Below, in pieces: positions 1 through 8,434 of a DNA stretch of 64,000 bases. Positions within the stretch are counted from its first letter, which is position 1, and every line of letters begins with the position of its first letter. Under the pieces are notes generated by a model that saw only the letters and a list, made by a program, of their open reading frames with translations, was not told the origin of the DNA and searched no databases. The DNA comes from Chitinibacter sp046530675 (GTDB lineage Bacteria; Pseudomonadota; Gammaproteobacteria; Burkholderiales; Chitinibacteraceae). The stretch lies in contig NZ_CP172558.1 of NCBI RefSeq assembly GCF_046530675.1, forward strand, positions 1,302,001-1,366,000. The letters are read 5' to 3'. A program made the position numbers and the translations under genes.

Positions 1-822
1 GTGAGCGCAGAAGTGCGGGAAGGTTTGGCCAAAGAAGAAGCCAACTTTCGTGCCTTTGCCTCGGTGCCCGAGCTGATTGCTGCGCAGCCGACCCCGCGCG
101 TTGTCTGGCTGATGCTGCCGTCCGGCAAAATCTCCGAAGACGCGTTCACTGAAATGAAAACGTTGCTCGCACCCGGTGATTTGATCATCGATGGCGCCAA
201 TGCAATGTACAAAGACAGCCAGCGCCACGGCGCTGAACTGGCGGCCTTGAATATCAAGTTTGTCGACGCCGGTGTTTCGGGTGGCGTCTGGGGCTTGCAG
301 AACGGCTACTGCCTGATGTTTGGCGGCGAAAAAGATGCTGCGGCGATGGCCGAGCCGTTTATCAAAATCCTGGCGCCAGGTCCGACTCGCGGCTGGACGC
401 ACACGGGTCCGGCGGGCTCAGGCCACTACACCAAGATGCTGCATAACGGCATCGAGTACGGCATGATGCAGGCGTTCGCCGAAGGCTTTGCGATGCTCAA
501 AGCCAAAGAAGAATTCAACCTCGACGTTGCTGCGATTTCCGAAACCTGGTGTCACAGCTCGGTGGTGCGTTCTTGGCTGCTTGATCTGGTCGCCGATACG
601 CTGGAGCAAGACGTTGAACTGGCTGACCTGAATGCATTCGTTCCGGATTCTGGCGAAGGTCGCTGGTCGGTACTGGAATCGGTCGAGCTGGGCGTACCTG
701 CGCCGGTGATGGCTTCTGCCTTGTACGCGCGTTTTGCCAGCCGTGGCAACGCCGATTACTCGCTGAAATTGCTGTCGATGATGCGCAATGCCTTTGGTGG
801 TCACGCTGTATCGAAAAAGTAA
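1..822 (+). CDS. gnd: 6-phosphogluconate dehydrogenase, decarboxylating (5' truncated)
   Basis: This enzyme oxidises and decarboxylates 6-phosphogluconate to ribulose 5-phosphate in the cytosol. The visible 273 codons begin inside the N-terminal Rossmann domain: the GxGxxG nucleotide loop that should lie about 30 residues earlier is missing, so the gene starts left of the window. Family landmarks are the segment VDAGVSGGVWGL (about residues 88-99) and GPAGSGHYTKMLHNG (about 136-150), whose Lys145 matches the catalytic lysine of the GxxGxGxxxKxxxN signature. The single short C-terminal helical domain fits the roughly 300-residue GntZ/YqeC-type enzymes, often NAD-linked, rather than the 470-residue Gnd. 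Cofactor choice cannot be read without the N-terminus. A terminator follows the stop codon. Confidence 0.9.
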   Translation: MSAEVREGLAKEEANFRAFASVPELIAAQPTPRVVWLMLPSGKISEDAFTEMKTLLAPGDLIIDGANAMYKDSQRHGAELAALNIKFVDAGVSGGVWGLQNGYCLMFGGEKDAAAMAEPFIKILAPGPTRGWTHTGPAGSGHYTKMLHNGIEYGMMQAFAEGFAMLKAKEEFNLDVAAISETWCHSSVVRSWLLDLVADTLEQDVELADLNAFVPDSGEGRWSVLESVELGVPAPVMASALYARFASRGNADYSLKLLSMMRNAFGGHAVSKK

Positions 823-847
823 ACCGCGAGTAGCAGCTCAAAATCTA

Positions 848-882
848 AAAGCACCGCTTCCGCAGGGAGGCGGTGCTTTTTT
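848..882 (+). terminator. Rho-independent terminator after gnd
   Basis: A 10-bp perfect stem (848-857 with 870-879, AAAGCACCGC and its complement) has a 12-nt loop and a run of T residues. It lies 26 bases after the gnd stop. Confidence 0.85.
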
Positions 883-962
883 GTATGCTCGGTTGCATAA
901 ATAAGCAATGTTGAAATAAAAATGGCTCTCAGTGAGAGCCATTAATGCAGTACGATAGTGAA

Positions 963-2081
963 TCAAGAACTACGGTACATTTTGCCTTGCATCATCCCCA
1001 TCAAACGATACTCCAGCGTGTCTGCATCAATGACGCGCAACTCAATCAGGGTGATGCCTTGCGGGTTTTTGACGCGAACCCAGTCTGAATCCTTGCGAGG
1101 GACATAGCTGATATTGCCGGTGCGCTCACCCATGATCATGATGGCATCGGATTCGAGCGTCACATTTAATTCCTGCCCAAGTATCGTTTCGGTTTCCCAC
1201 TGTCCATACAGCGGATTAATTTCCGTGGAGCCCGATTTAAACAGACCCAGTAAACTATCGAGCCAACCGCCACTGAGCGGATTGCTTTGAGACAGTTTCT
1301 GCTGTTCAAGCTCGGCATTGCGGATTTGCTGGCTGAGCTCAGGATTTGCTGCTTGCCATTTACCTTCCACCAATACCAGTCGCAGATTAACGTCGCCTTT
1401 GCTATTGCGGGCAATTTCCGGCGCCAGTGTTTTGGCAACATCAGTCTGGCTCCAGCTTGCAAGGTTTCTGGCCTGAAAACTCACTATGCCATCGGCGATT
1501 TGATATTGGCCGATTTGAGTGGCGGGGCTAAAAGTGGCCTTGGTCAACTCGCTTTCTTTGGCATAACACAAACGATTTTCCCGAACCGCAGCTTTACCTT
1601 GTTCGGTTTGCTGGTAGATCCAGTATGTTTGTGAGCTCCAGTAACTACGCACCACTTTCTGCTGCGCCGGCGTATACAGGCCATGGCTGGCGAGCATATC
1701 AAACCATTGACGGCTGCGATTGTCATAATCGCGCAGTTGAATCTCGGTCTGGCTATAGTTGATCCCGTCATTCAGGCAAAAATGCTTTTCGTTCTGAGCT
1801 TGATTCTGGGCGATTAAATGCCGCATTTCGCGCAAGAAAACAGCTTCATTCAGATTTTCCGGGCGATTAAACCACCATGCACCCGTTCCACCTGCGATCA
1901 ATAAAGTGCCGATGAGTGACGCAATAATGACTCCGCGCCCAGATTTACGAGGTATAGCGCTCGTGCTCGGCAATGGGTTAAGTGCTGCTTGCGCAGCTGA
2001 GGCAACTGCCGTACCGCATTCGCCACAAAACCGCGCCCCCTCTTCGAGGGCGCAGCCACAACCGCGACAGAATTTAGCCAT
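963..2081 (-). CDS. Zinc-ribbon, single-pass membrane protein of unknown function (third gene of operon)
   Basis: A 372-residue protein. The N-terminus is a zinc ribbon with CxxC pairs at Cys5/Cys8 and Cys19/Cys22, then a Ser/Pro linker and one membrane segment at about residues 50-71 ending in Trp-Trp-Phe. About 300 residues follow that I do not recognise, ending in a small beta-rich domain (from about 290, beginning NPLYGQWETE) that could be lipocalin-like. Its start follows an AAGGAG site 5 bases upstream, overlapping the stop codon of the preceding gene, which suggests translational coupling. It is the last of three zinc-ribbon genes in a row. The ribbon is presumably cytosolic and the C-terminal domain periplasmic. 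I assign no function. Confidence 0.8.
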   Translation of the reverse strand: MAKFCRGCGCALEEGARFCGECGTAVASAAQAALNPLPSTSAIPRKSGRGVIIASLIGTLLIAGGTGAWWFNRPENLNEAVFLREMRHLIAQNQAQNEKHFCLNDGINYSQTEIQLRDYDNRSRQWFDMLASHGLYTPAQQKVVRSYWSSQTYWIYQQTEQGKAAVRENRLCYAKESELTKATFSPATQIGQYQIADGIVSFQARNLASWSQTDVAKTLAPEIARNSKGDVNLRLVLVEGKWQAANPELSQQIRNAELEQQKLSQSNPLSGGWLDSLLGLFKSGSTEINPLYGQWETETILGQELNVTLESDAIMIMGERTGNISYVPRKDSDWVRVKNPQGITLIELRVIDADTLEYRLMGMMQGKMYRSS

Positions 2082-2090
2082 GATTGCTCC

Positions 2091-3224
2091 TTAGCTCAAA
2101 CGGTGGCCGCATTCGCCGCAGAAAGCATCGCCTGATACAACAGGAGACTGGCATTGTGGGCAGCATGCAGCGGCCATTGCCGGTGCTGCAATCGCTGGAC
2201 TGGTTTGGGTGCGCATTTGATAGCTTTCAGTTTTGCGGCGGGCTTCTTCTTTCGCCTGCTGGATTTTGTGCTGTGCGGCTTCCTTGCGCGCTTTCAACAT
2301 GGCTTCATCAGCGGCAAAGTCAACGCCTTCACTGGCTTGCAGGAAAATCAGGGCAAAGCCTTTGGTTGAGATCAGTGCCGGGATCACGACTGCCAAGGCG
2401 ATTAGCAGTGCAGAGCCAAATGAATACGCAGCCAGATACCCATCCAATGAACCACCAAAGCCCCCCATTGCCATTTGCAATGATGCCAGTGCCGACATCC
2501 CGCCATTCATATCCAACACAGCCATTGAAAGCGAACTACTGGTGGCAACGCCGATAGAAAGTACCGTCGCCAGCAGACCGGAGACCACCATCAGCATGGT
2601 GAATAGCACCAATTCGAGCATCAATACTTCTGCCAGCTTGCGGCGTACCAGGGTGTAAAGACGTGACATTGCGGTAAATACGCCATGACCATCCCAGATG
2701 GCCGGTGCAGCCAACGGCATGATGACCAGATATTGAGCGACCAGCAGCAGGCCAATCAACAGCGCCGTAATCGGGTAAACAAAAGTGTATAAAAAGGCTC
2801 CCAGTCCAGGAATCTTGCAGATAAACAGCGCGATAATCACGGCAAGGAATGCCAGCAAAACGATGGCAAGGTTGACTAAAGCCAGGCCAATGAAACGATG
2901 CCCAGTTGCCAGCGAAATCAGGATTGCATCCCGCGCTGTCGGCTGTTCGATCTGGCGAGCATCTGCCATCAAAACCAGTCCTACTGCATTCATGCCATAG
3001 AGCAGCACGCCCAATGTCGAAATGACGCCAAGCGCTGTAATGAATTTAACCGAGTCATAATATCCATTCATAAAGAGACTACGACCAATGGCGGCAAAAA
3101 GTGCAAATACAATGGCTGCCGCAATGAAAGTGCCGACCATAAGTAGGACTGCGGTTTTATTGCTTGGTGCACTTAATGCCGCCCAGAGGCGTGAAAAATT
3201 CAGTGTTTTATTTTCGGTATTCAT
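2091..3224 (-). CDS. Multi-pass membrane protein with C-terminal zinc ribbon, unknown function (second gene of operon)
   Basis: A 377-residue protein with about six hydrophobic segments in the first 300 residues, then a charged, Ala/Lys/Glu-rich helix (about 305-335) and a C-terminal zinc ribbon (Cys355/Cys358 and Cys369/Cys372). The layout mirrors its neighbours: a membrane part joined to a cytosolic ribbon, here at the C-terminal end. An AAGGAA site precedes the ATG by about 9 bases. The gene is 9 bases from the downstream ribbon gene and 39 bases from the upstream one, so all three are probably one transcript. No enzyme motif is visible. It could be the membrane core of a small complex held together through the ribbons, which is inference only. 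Confidence 0.8.
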   Translation of the reverse strand: MNTENKTLNFSRLWAALSAPSNKTAVLLMVGTFIAAAIVFALFAAIGRSLFMNGYYDSVKFITALGVISTLGVLLYGMNAVGLVLMADARQIEQPTARDAILISLATGHRFIGLALVNLAIVLLAFLAVIIALFICKIPGLGAFLYTFVYPITALLIGLLLVAQYLVIMPLAAPAIWDGHGVFTAMSRLYTLVRRKLAEVLMLELVLFTMLMVVSGLLATVLSIGVATSSSLSMAVLDMNGGMSALASLQMAMGGFGGSLDGYLAAYSFGSALLIALAVVIPALISTKGFALIFLQASEGVDFAADEAMLKARKEAAQHKIQQAKEEARRKTESYQMRTQTSPAIAAPAMAAACCPQCQSPVVSGDAFCGECGHRLS

Positions 3225-3263
3225 CTGATGTGTTTCCTTTGATTAATAAAAGGTTGGCAGGAG

Positions 3264-4331
3264 TTAGCGGCGTTGCCGTTCTGCTGCCTGTTCCTGTTCG
3301 GATTTCTTGCACTCGGGTGCTGCATTCATGGTTTTGATGCAGTACTGGGTTTTTGTTAAGTTTTCGCAAATGGATTTGCTTAACCCCGTTTTACCTTGGC
3401 AGCTTTGGCATTGAGCGGCAGCCAGGTCACTCAGATTTGCGCATGGGTGCTGCGCTTTATCCGTTTTGGGTTCAACGCTGGCCGTCACTGTTACGGGGCT
3501 TGGGCTGGGCTTTGGAGTACGAGTCGGCTTGGGTGTCCGAGTGGCTTTTGGCGCTGCCGTGACAGCCGCTTGGCTTGATGTGGTCGGTGTAGGTTCAAGT
3601 GTGGGCGCTGGCGTATCACTGGCTACTGGTGATGCGCTAGGCGTGGGGCTTGATGTTGGTGCGGCGCTTGCGCTGATCGAGCTGGCCACCATGGCGGGAG
3701 AACTCGCCACTTCTGTCGTTGCAGCTGACTGGCCAAAGAACCACCAGCCGGCTCCTGCTGCACTGGCTAGAACGAGTGCGAGCAAGGCGGCAATCCATTT
3801 TCCCATCGAATGTGACGGGCCGGATTGCTGATGAGCGGGAGCCGAGTTGCTGATCGCCGGCTCCGGCTTGATTGCTGTGGCGGCTTGAGCGGTCGGTGCC
3901 TCGGCCGGGGTGAACTGGACTTCTGCTGCAGGCGCTTCTGGCACTGCTGCGCTGATATTCGCTGCAGCCGGAGCGGCCGCTTCGTGCGCTTGTGCTGGCT
4001 GGGGCGCCGCAAGCGGCTCTACCGGCGCATAGCGTGGCTTGCCACAGCTTAAACAGAATTTTTTCGCTTCAGGATTGAGCGCACTGCATATGCATTGCCA
4101 CTGTTCGGCGCATTGGGTTTCTGTTGCGGGCGGCGCTGATTCCGGCATTGGCGCTGCCGCTTTGGGCTGGCCGCAAGCTTTGCAGAATTTGCGTGATAGA
4201 GGGTTGGATTCGCCGCAGCCGCAGAACCAGCTGGCATTCGCTTCGGTGAGCGTTGAAGCTGTGGATTCGCCACAATTTAAACAGAATTTTTGCTCTGGCT
4301 TGACTTGGGTACCGCATTTCTTGCAGTGCAT
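3264..4331 (-). CDS. Triple zinc-ribbon membrane protein with Pro/Thr-rich linker (first gene of operon)
   Basis: A 355-residue protein with three consecutive zinc-ribbon units: Cys3/6/17/20, then units at about 36-56 and 78-100. An Ala/Pro/Glu-rich stretch follows, then one membrane segment (about 178-200, ending WWFF), a low-complexity Ser/Thr/Pro-Ala region with near-exact repeats of the type RTPKPT, and a short Cys-rich C-terminal domain with six cysteines (about 297-345). The C-terminal cysteines would lie in the periplasm and could form disulfides. No Shine-Dalgarno sequence is obvious before the ATG. Function unknown. The repeated architecture of this gene and its two neighbours suggests a common complex. 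Confidence 0.8.
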   Translation of the reverse strand: MHCKKCGTQVKPEQKFCLNCGESTASTLTEANASWFCGCGESNPLSRKFCKACGQPKAAAPMPESAPPATETQCAEQWQCICSALNPEAKKFCLSCGKPRYAPVEPLAAPQPAQAHEAAAPAAANISAAVPEAPAAEVQFTPAEAPTAQAATAIKPEPAISNSAPAHQQSGPSHSMGKWIAALLALVLASAAGAGWWFFGQSAATTEVASSPAMVASSISASAAPTSSPTPSASPVASDTPAPTLEPTPTTSSQAAVTAAPKATRTPKPTRTPKPSPSPVTVTASVEPKTDKAQHPCANLSDLAAAQCQSCQGKTGLSKSICENLTKTQYCIKTMNAAPECKKSEQEQAAERQRR

Positions 4332-4601
4332 GATGTATGTTTGTAAGTAAAAACCCTTATTTTATGACCGTGATTAATAAACGTATACGATGGAAAATCT
4401 AATCTCATGTTTACGCAACAATAACAATGAGCTTAAGAATTTGCCGGTGACGTGTGTTGCTGGATGGCATTCCGCAATTTTCGCTATGCGGTCAGCGATT
4501 GTGCGCGGGCGATGACGCTACTGCGATGCATGATGACCCTGTGCAACTGATCTATTTCCCGCGATAATTGCAGCTCATTGATCGTTTCTGGAATTGCCTT
4601 T

Positions 4602-5600
4602 ATGACGCATCTGCACATGCTCAAATCTTACGTTTATCACGGTCTGACTGCGGGCCCCAAGCTGGTGGTATTGGGTGCGGTGCATGGCAATGAAGTGTGT
4701 GGGCCGATGGCAATCGAGCGCGTGATGCGTGAACTCGATTCGGGTGAGTTGGTGTTGCAACGCGGGCAGATTACTTTTATTCCGGTCACCAATCCACTGG
4801 CGCACGCCAAAAACGAACGCAATGGCGAGCGCAATCTGAATCGCAATCTGCGCCCCAATGCGCTGCCGCACGATTTTGAAGACCGCATCGCCAATATGCT
4901 GTGCCCGATTCTGGAACAGCAAGATGTATTGCTCGATCTACATTCGACCACCAATCCGCCGGGCGAGCCGTTTATCATGCTCGGACCTGAAAATAACGAA
5001 GGTGATTTGTCGCCATTTTCGCGCGCGCATGAAGAAGAAGCGCTGGCGGTGCGGCTTGGCCCCAAACGCATTGTTGAAGGTTGGCTGGAAACCTACGCCG
5101 ACGGTGTCAAGCATCGGCTAGCAAATCCGAATATCAGCGCGAACGCCCGAGCGCAAATGCTCAGCACCGATCCGAGCTATGGTGTCGGGACGACCGAATA
5201 CACGCGCGCACATGGCGGCATCGCGCTGACGCTCGAATGCGGCCAGCATAGCGACCCTCAAGCACCCGAAGTGGCATATCAGGCAATCCGCAATACCATC
5301 GCGCATTTGCATCTGGCCGACGTAACGCCGCCGCCAGTGCAGACCGAATTCGAGCTGCTCAAGCTGACTCAGGTGATCGACCGTAATGACCCGGCGGATG
5401 CTTTTGTCAAAACCTGGGCGAGCTTTGACCATCTGAATGCCGGTGAAGTGATCGGCCATCGTGCTGACGGCAGCGTGGTGACTGCGCCGAGTGCCGGCTA
5501 TATTCTGTTTCCGAATCCGGCGGCCAATCCTGGCAATGAATGGTTTTATTTCGCTCAAGCCAGCGAACGACTGATCGACGGGATGATTGCCAGTCGTTGA
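4602..5600 (+). CDS. Succinylglutamate desuccinylase/aspartoacylase-family zinc hydrolase
   Basis: A zinc-dependent carboxypeptidase-fold protein of the AstE/AspA family, which cleaves N-acyl groups from amino acids. The zinc ligands can be read: His28 and Glu31 in VHGNEVCG, and His114 in LDLHSTTNP. The basic run NGERNLNRNLRP carries the substrate-binding Asn/Arg pair. Length (332 residues) fits the family. An upstream in-frame TTG at 4578 would add eight residues, but ATG 4602 is the more natural start. ATG 4617 is also possible, and no strong ribosome site decides between them. There are no ast-pathway genes beside it, so the true substrate (succinylglutamate, acetylaspartate or another acyl amino acid) cannot be named. 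Confidence 0.8.
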   Translation: MTHLHMLKSYVYHGLTAGPKLVVLGAVHGNEVCGPMAIERVMRELDSGELVLQRGQITFIPVTNPLAHAKNERNGERNLNRNLRPNALPHDFEDRIANMLCPILEQQDVLLDLHSTTNPPGEPFIMLGPENNEGDLSPFSRAHEEEALAVRLGPKRIVEGWLETYADGVKHRLANPNISANARAQMLSTDPSYGVGTTEYTRAHGGIALTLECGQHSDPQAPEVAYQAIRNTIAHLHLADVTPPPVQTEFELLKLTQVIDRNDPADAFVKTWASFDHLNAGEVIGHRADGSVVTAPSAGYILFPNPAANPGNEWFYFAQASERLIDGMIASR

Positions 5601-5908
5601 TTATGGGTATTGCTCGCAAAGTCAATTCTTGATTGGCTTGCATTAATATACCCTTCCAAAAAGCCGTCGGTGCGAACCGGCGGCTTTTTGCCGTCTTCAG
5701 TGAGGACGGTGCAACTCGCGCTTGCTGGATGGATAATGCAAAGTTTCCTGATTCAGCATTGAGCAGAATGTGTAAAGGATTCGGTATGAGTACCCTATTC
5801 TGAATAATGGAGTCTGCAGATAACCCGGTACGGCAATGTTCTGCCGCTGCCGATGAGCTTGATCGCAGCAGAGGCGCCTGAGCTACGGGGCAGGGTAAAG
5901 GAGTGTGC
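5601..5908. other. Intergenic region between hydrolase and diguanylate cyclase genes
   Basis: This 308-bp stretch holds the terminator of the upstream gene at 5658-5689 and the leader of the next gene, which ends in an AAAGGAG ribosome site at 5897-5903. I see no convincing promoter hexamers, small ORF or RNA gene in the rest. Confidence 0.5.
5658..5689 (+). terminator. Rho-independent terminator after AstE-like gene
   Basis: A 14-bp stem (5658-5671 with 5676-5689) has one U-G wobble and a GCGA tetraloop. The stem is A-rich on the left and T-rich on the right, so it can end transcripts from either strand. Confidence 0.85.
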
Positions 5909-8356
5909 ATGACGTTGCGACGACTTTTTCTGATTTTCAGCCTGCTTTTGTCGGTAACCGTCATTACCGTCACGGTGAGGAGTGTTCAGCAGTCCTTTGT
6001 GCATTTACACAATGTGGGCAAAGGGCAGGCAGCGATGGCGCAATTGCAGGCCTTGTTTATGCTGACCGAAATGGCTTCGCGTGAACGGGAGTCGGCCAAT
6101 GACGTGCTGAACGATACTACGTCGGGCGGGGATCTGGTAAAGCTGGTGCAATTGCAGGCGGCCAGAGCAAAAACCAACCGAGCTTTTGCCGAGCTGCTGC
6201 GTGAAATCAGCGACTCTGCTGCACTCACGCAGACCATCGAACTGACTCGTCAGCATTTGACGCTGGTGCGCCAGAGCGTTGATGAAACGATAGGCAAAGT
6301 ACCCATAGACCGTAAGCCGGATGAAGTGCGCAGTGTTATAGAGCAAATGATTGCAGTGATTGATGATCTGACGCCGGCCATCACGCTGCTGAGCAATGAT
6401 GTACTGGCGTATTTCCCCAGCGCGACCAACCGGCTGACGGCTGCGCGTCTGACCGCTAATCTGCGCGAGTATGCCGGTCAGCTGGGGTCGCAACTGGCGA
6501 CGGTATTGGTCAAGCAGCAACTGCTGACTTTGCCGGAACGCCTCAATATTGAAAGCCTGCGCGGACGGATCGAATTACTCAATCAATATGTCAGCGGACG
6601 GGCGGCAGCCACGGCCGAATCAGGCACGATCAAGGCGGCCAACCGGCGCATGCAACAGCGTTATTTTGCTGCGGCATGGCTTTTTGTCGATTACCAGATC
6701 AAGATTAATTTGCTCGACGCCAGCTATACCGTCGATGCAGCAGAGTTTGTTGACTACTATGCGCCACAAATGGAATCGATTGCCGATTTGCGCAATGTCC
6801 TGATGCGCGAAGCGGTGGCCGATGCGGCACGGGAAGTGAGCGCTGCGCGTTCGGAGGTATTGCTGTCGAGTGTGCTGGGCTTATTAACGCTGGGCATTCT
6901 GGCCTGTACTTTGTGGTTGATCCAGCGCCGTGTCATTCGTCCATTAAGTTGGATCACGGGGCTGATTGTCGATATTTCTGCAGGCAAGCTGCAGACTGAA
7001 ATACCCAAATCCGGCCATCAGGATGAAATGGCCGAGGTGATACATGCCATCGAGGATTTGCGGCTCACTAGCCTGGCGCGCCAGGCCTTGGAGCAGGAAC
7101 GCCTGATTTTGCTCGAACAGCAGGACAGACAGAATCTGGCGCTGGCTTCGCAGCAGGCTTTGTTGCAAAACATTCTGGATCATGCACCGATCAATATCGC
7201 TTTTGTCACCGATCAGCAGATTCGCTTTGCCAACCAGAAATGTATCGAAACCTTTGGCGTTCAACCGGGTGATCGCTCTCCGTCATTGTTTGTTAATCAG
7301 GCTGAACGAGAGAACCTGCTTGCGCAATTGAATCAGCAAGGGATTTTGGAAAACCGGGAAGTTCAGCTCTACAACCATCAGCAGCAAATCCGAATCATGC
7401 AGACAACTTTTATTGCCGTGACATTGGGCGGTGAGGAAGGAATTCTGGCCTGGCTGGAAGACATCACCGATGCCAAGGCCGCAGAGCAGCAAATCGCCGA
7501 GCAGCGCCGCGCCATGCAGCAATTGCTTGATTACAGTCCGGTTGGAATGGTCTTCAGTACCCAGGGGATTTTCCGCTATACCAACGCTGAATTTGAAAAA
7601 AAATTCGATGCCTATGCCGGTGATCGCGCCGAATCGATTTATTTGACGATGGCAGACCGCGCCGAAGTGCTGGCATTGACGAAGCAGCAAGGGCTGCTCA
7701 GTGGCCGCGAAATGTGGATGAAAGGACCCGGTGGCGAGCGACGACTTTTCCTCGGTACTTTCCTGCCGCTGGTTTACAACGGCGAAGAAGGGCTGATGGG
7801 CTGGTTGATGGACATTACCGAGCGCCGTGCCGCCGAAGAAACGATCAGGAAAATGGCTTTATACGATCAACTGACCGGCCTGCCCAACCGGCGCTTGCTT
7901 GAAGAGCGCCTGCTGCAACTGCTGGCCTTGATGCAGCGGGAAAAACAGAAAATGGCGGTGCTGTTTCTTGATCTGGATCGCTTCAAACAGGTCAATGATG
8001 AGCACGGCCATGACGCCGGGGACTGGCTGCTGATCGAGGTCGCTCGCCGAATGAATAGCTGCCTGCGCCAATCCGATACGGCAGCGCGAATTGGCGGTGA
8101 CGAATTTGTCGTGCTCTTGCCTGACGCGCATGCGGTCAAGGACGCTGTGGCGGTGGCAGAAAAAATCCGGCTTGCACTGGAACAAGCCTTTGTGATGCCG
8201 GACGGCACCGTGCTGGATATTTCATCGAGTATCGGCGTCGTGATGTACCCGGATCAGGCCGATAATCCGGCAGATTTGCTGCGTTTTGGCGACGAGGCGA
8301 TGTATGCCGCCAAGAAGCGTGGGCGCAATGCGGTTGAGGTATTTGTTGCGGATTGA
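5909..8356 (+). CDS. Membrane-bound diguanylate cyclase (sensor-HAMP-PAS-PAS-GGDEF)
   Basis: It makes cyclic di-GMP from GTP at the inner membrane. Order of parts: TM1 (about 8-27), a long helical periplasmic sensor region to about 310, TM2 (about 312-334), HAMP (about 335-385), a Gln-rich coiled coil, two PAS-like domains (about 410-525 and 530-650) and a C-terminal GGDEF domain. The active-site loop is intact (GGDEF at 729-733), with the LDLDRFKxxND metal and substrate motif before it. An RxxD product-inhibition site (RQSD, 720-723) lies exactly five residues upstream. ATG 5909 is chosen because AAAGGAG (5897-5903) lies 5 bases before it; a GTG at 5903 overlaps that site. No EAL domain follows, so it is a cyclase only. 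The ligand is unknown. Confidence 0.9.
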   Translation: MTLRRLFLIFSLLLSVTVITVTVRSVQQSFVHLHNVGKGQAAMAQLQALFMLTEMASRERESANDVLNDTTSGGDLVKLVQLQAARAKTNRAFAELLREISDSAALTQTIELTRQHLTLVRQSVDETIGKVPIDRKPDEVRSVIEQMIAVIDDLTPAITLLSNDVLAYFPSATNRLTAARLTANLREYAGQLGSQLATVLVKQQLLTLPERLNIESLRGRIELLNQYVSGRAAATAESGTIKAANRRMQQRYFAAAWLFVDYQIKINLLDASYTVDAAEFVDYYAPQMESIADLRNVLMREAVADAAREVSAARSEVLLSSVLGLLTLGILACTLWLIQRRVIRPLSWITGLIVDISAGKLQTEIPKSGHQDEMAEVIHAIEDLRLTSLARQALEQERLILLEQQDRQNLALASQQALLQNILDHAPINIAFVTDQQIRFANQKCIETFGVQPGDRSPSLFVNQAERENLLAQLNQQGILENREVQLYNHQQQIRIMQTTFIAVTLGGEEGILAWLEDITDAKAAEQQIAEQRRAMQQLLDYSPVGMVFSTQGIFRYTNAEFEKKFDAYAGDRAESIYLTMADRAEVLALTKQQGLLSGREMWMKGPGGERRLFLGTFLPLVYNGEEGLMGWLMDITERRAAEETIRKMALYDQLTGLPNRRLLEERLLQLLALMQREKQKMAVLFLDLDRFKQVNDEHGHDAGDWLLIEVARRMNSCLRQSDTAARIGGDEFVVLLPDAHAVKDAVAVAEKIRLALEQAFVMPDGTVLDISSSIGVVMYPDQADNPADLLRFGDEAMYAAKKRGRNAVEVFVAD

Positions 8357-8434
8357 ATAACATCTGGCATTAATCGGGTTTGACCTGATCCAGACCCTGA
8401 GTGAAACCCTGTGGGGTTTCGCGCCCTGCGCATG

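Noticed and set aside
8403..8420. Terminator between the cyclase and Hsp70 genes
   Set aside because: There is a 7-bp hairpin GAAACCC/GGGTTTC, but no T-run on either side, so I did not call it.
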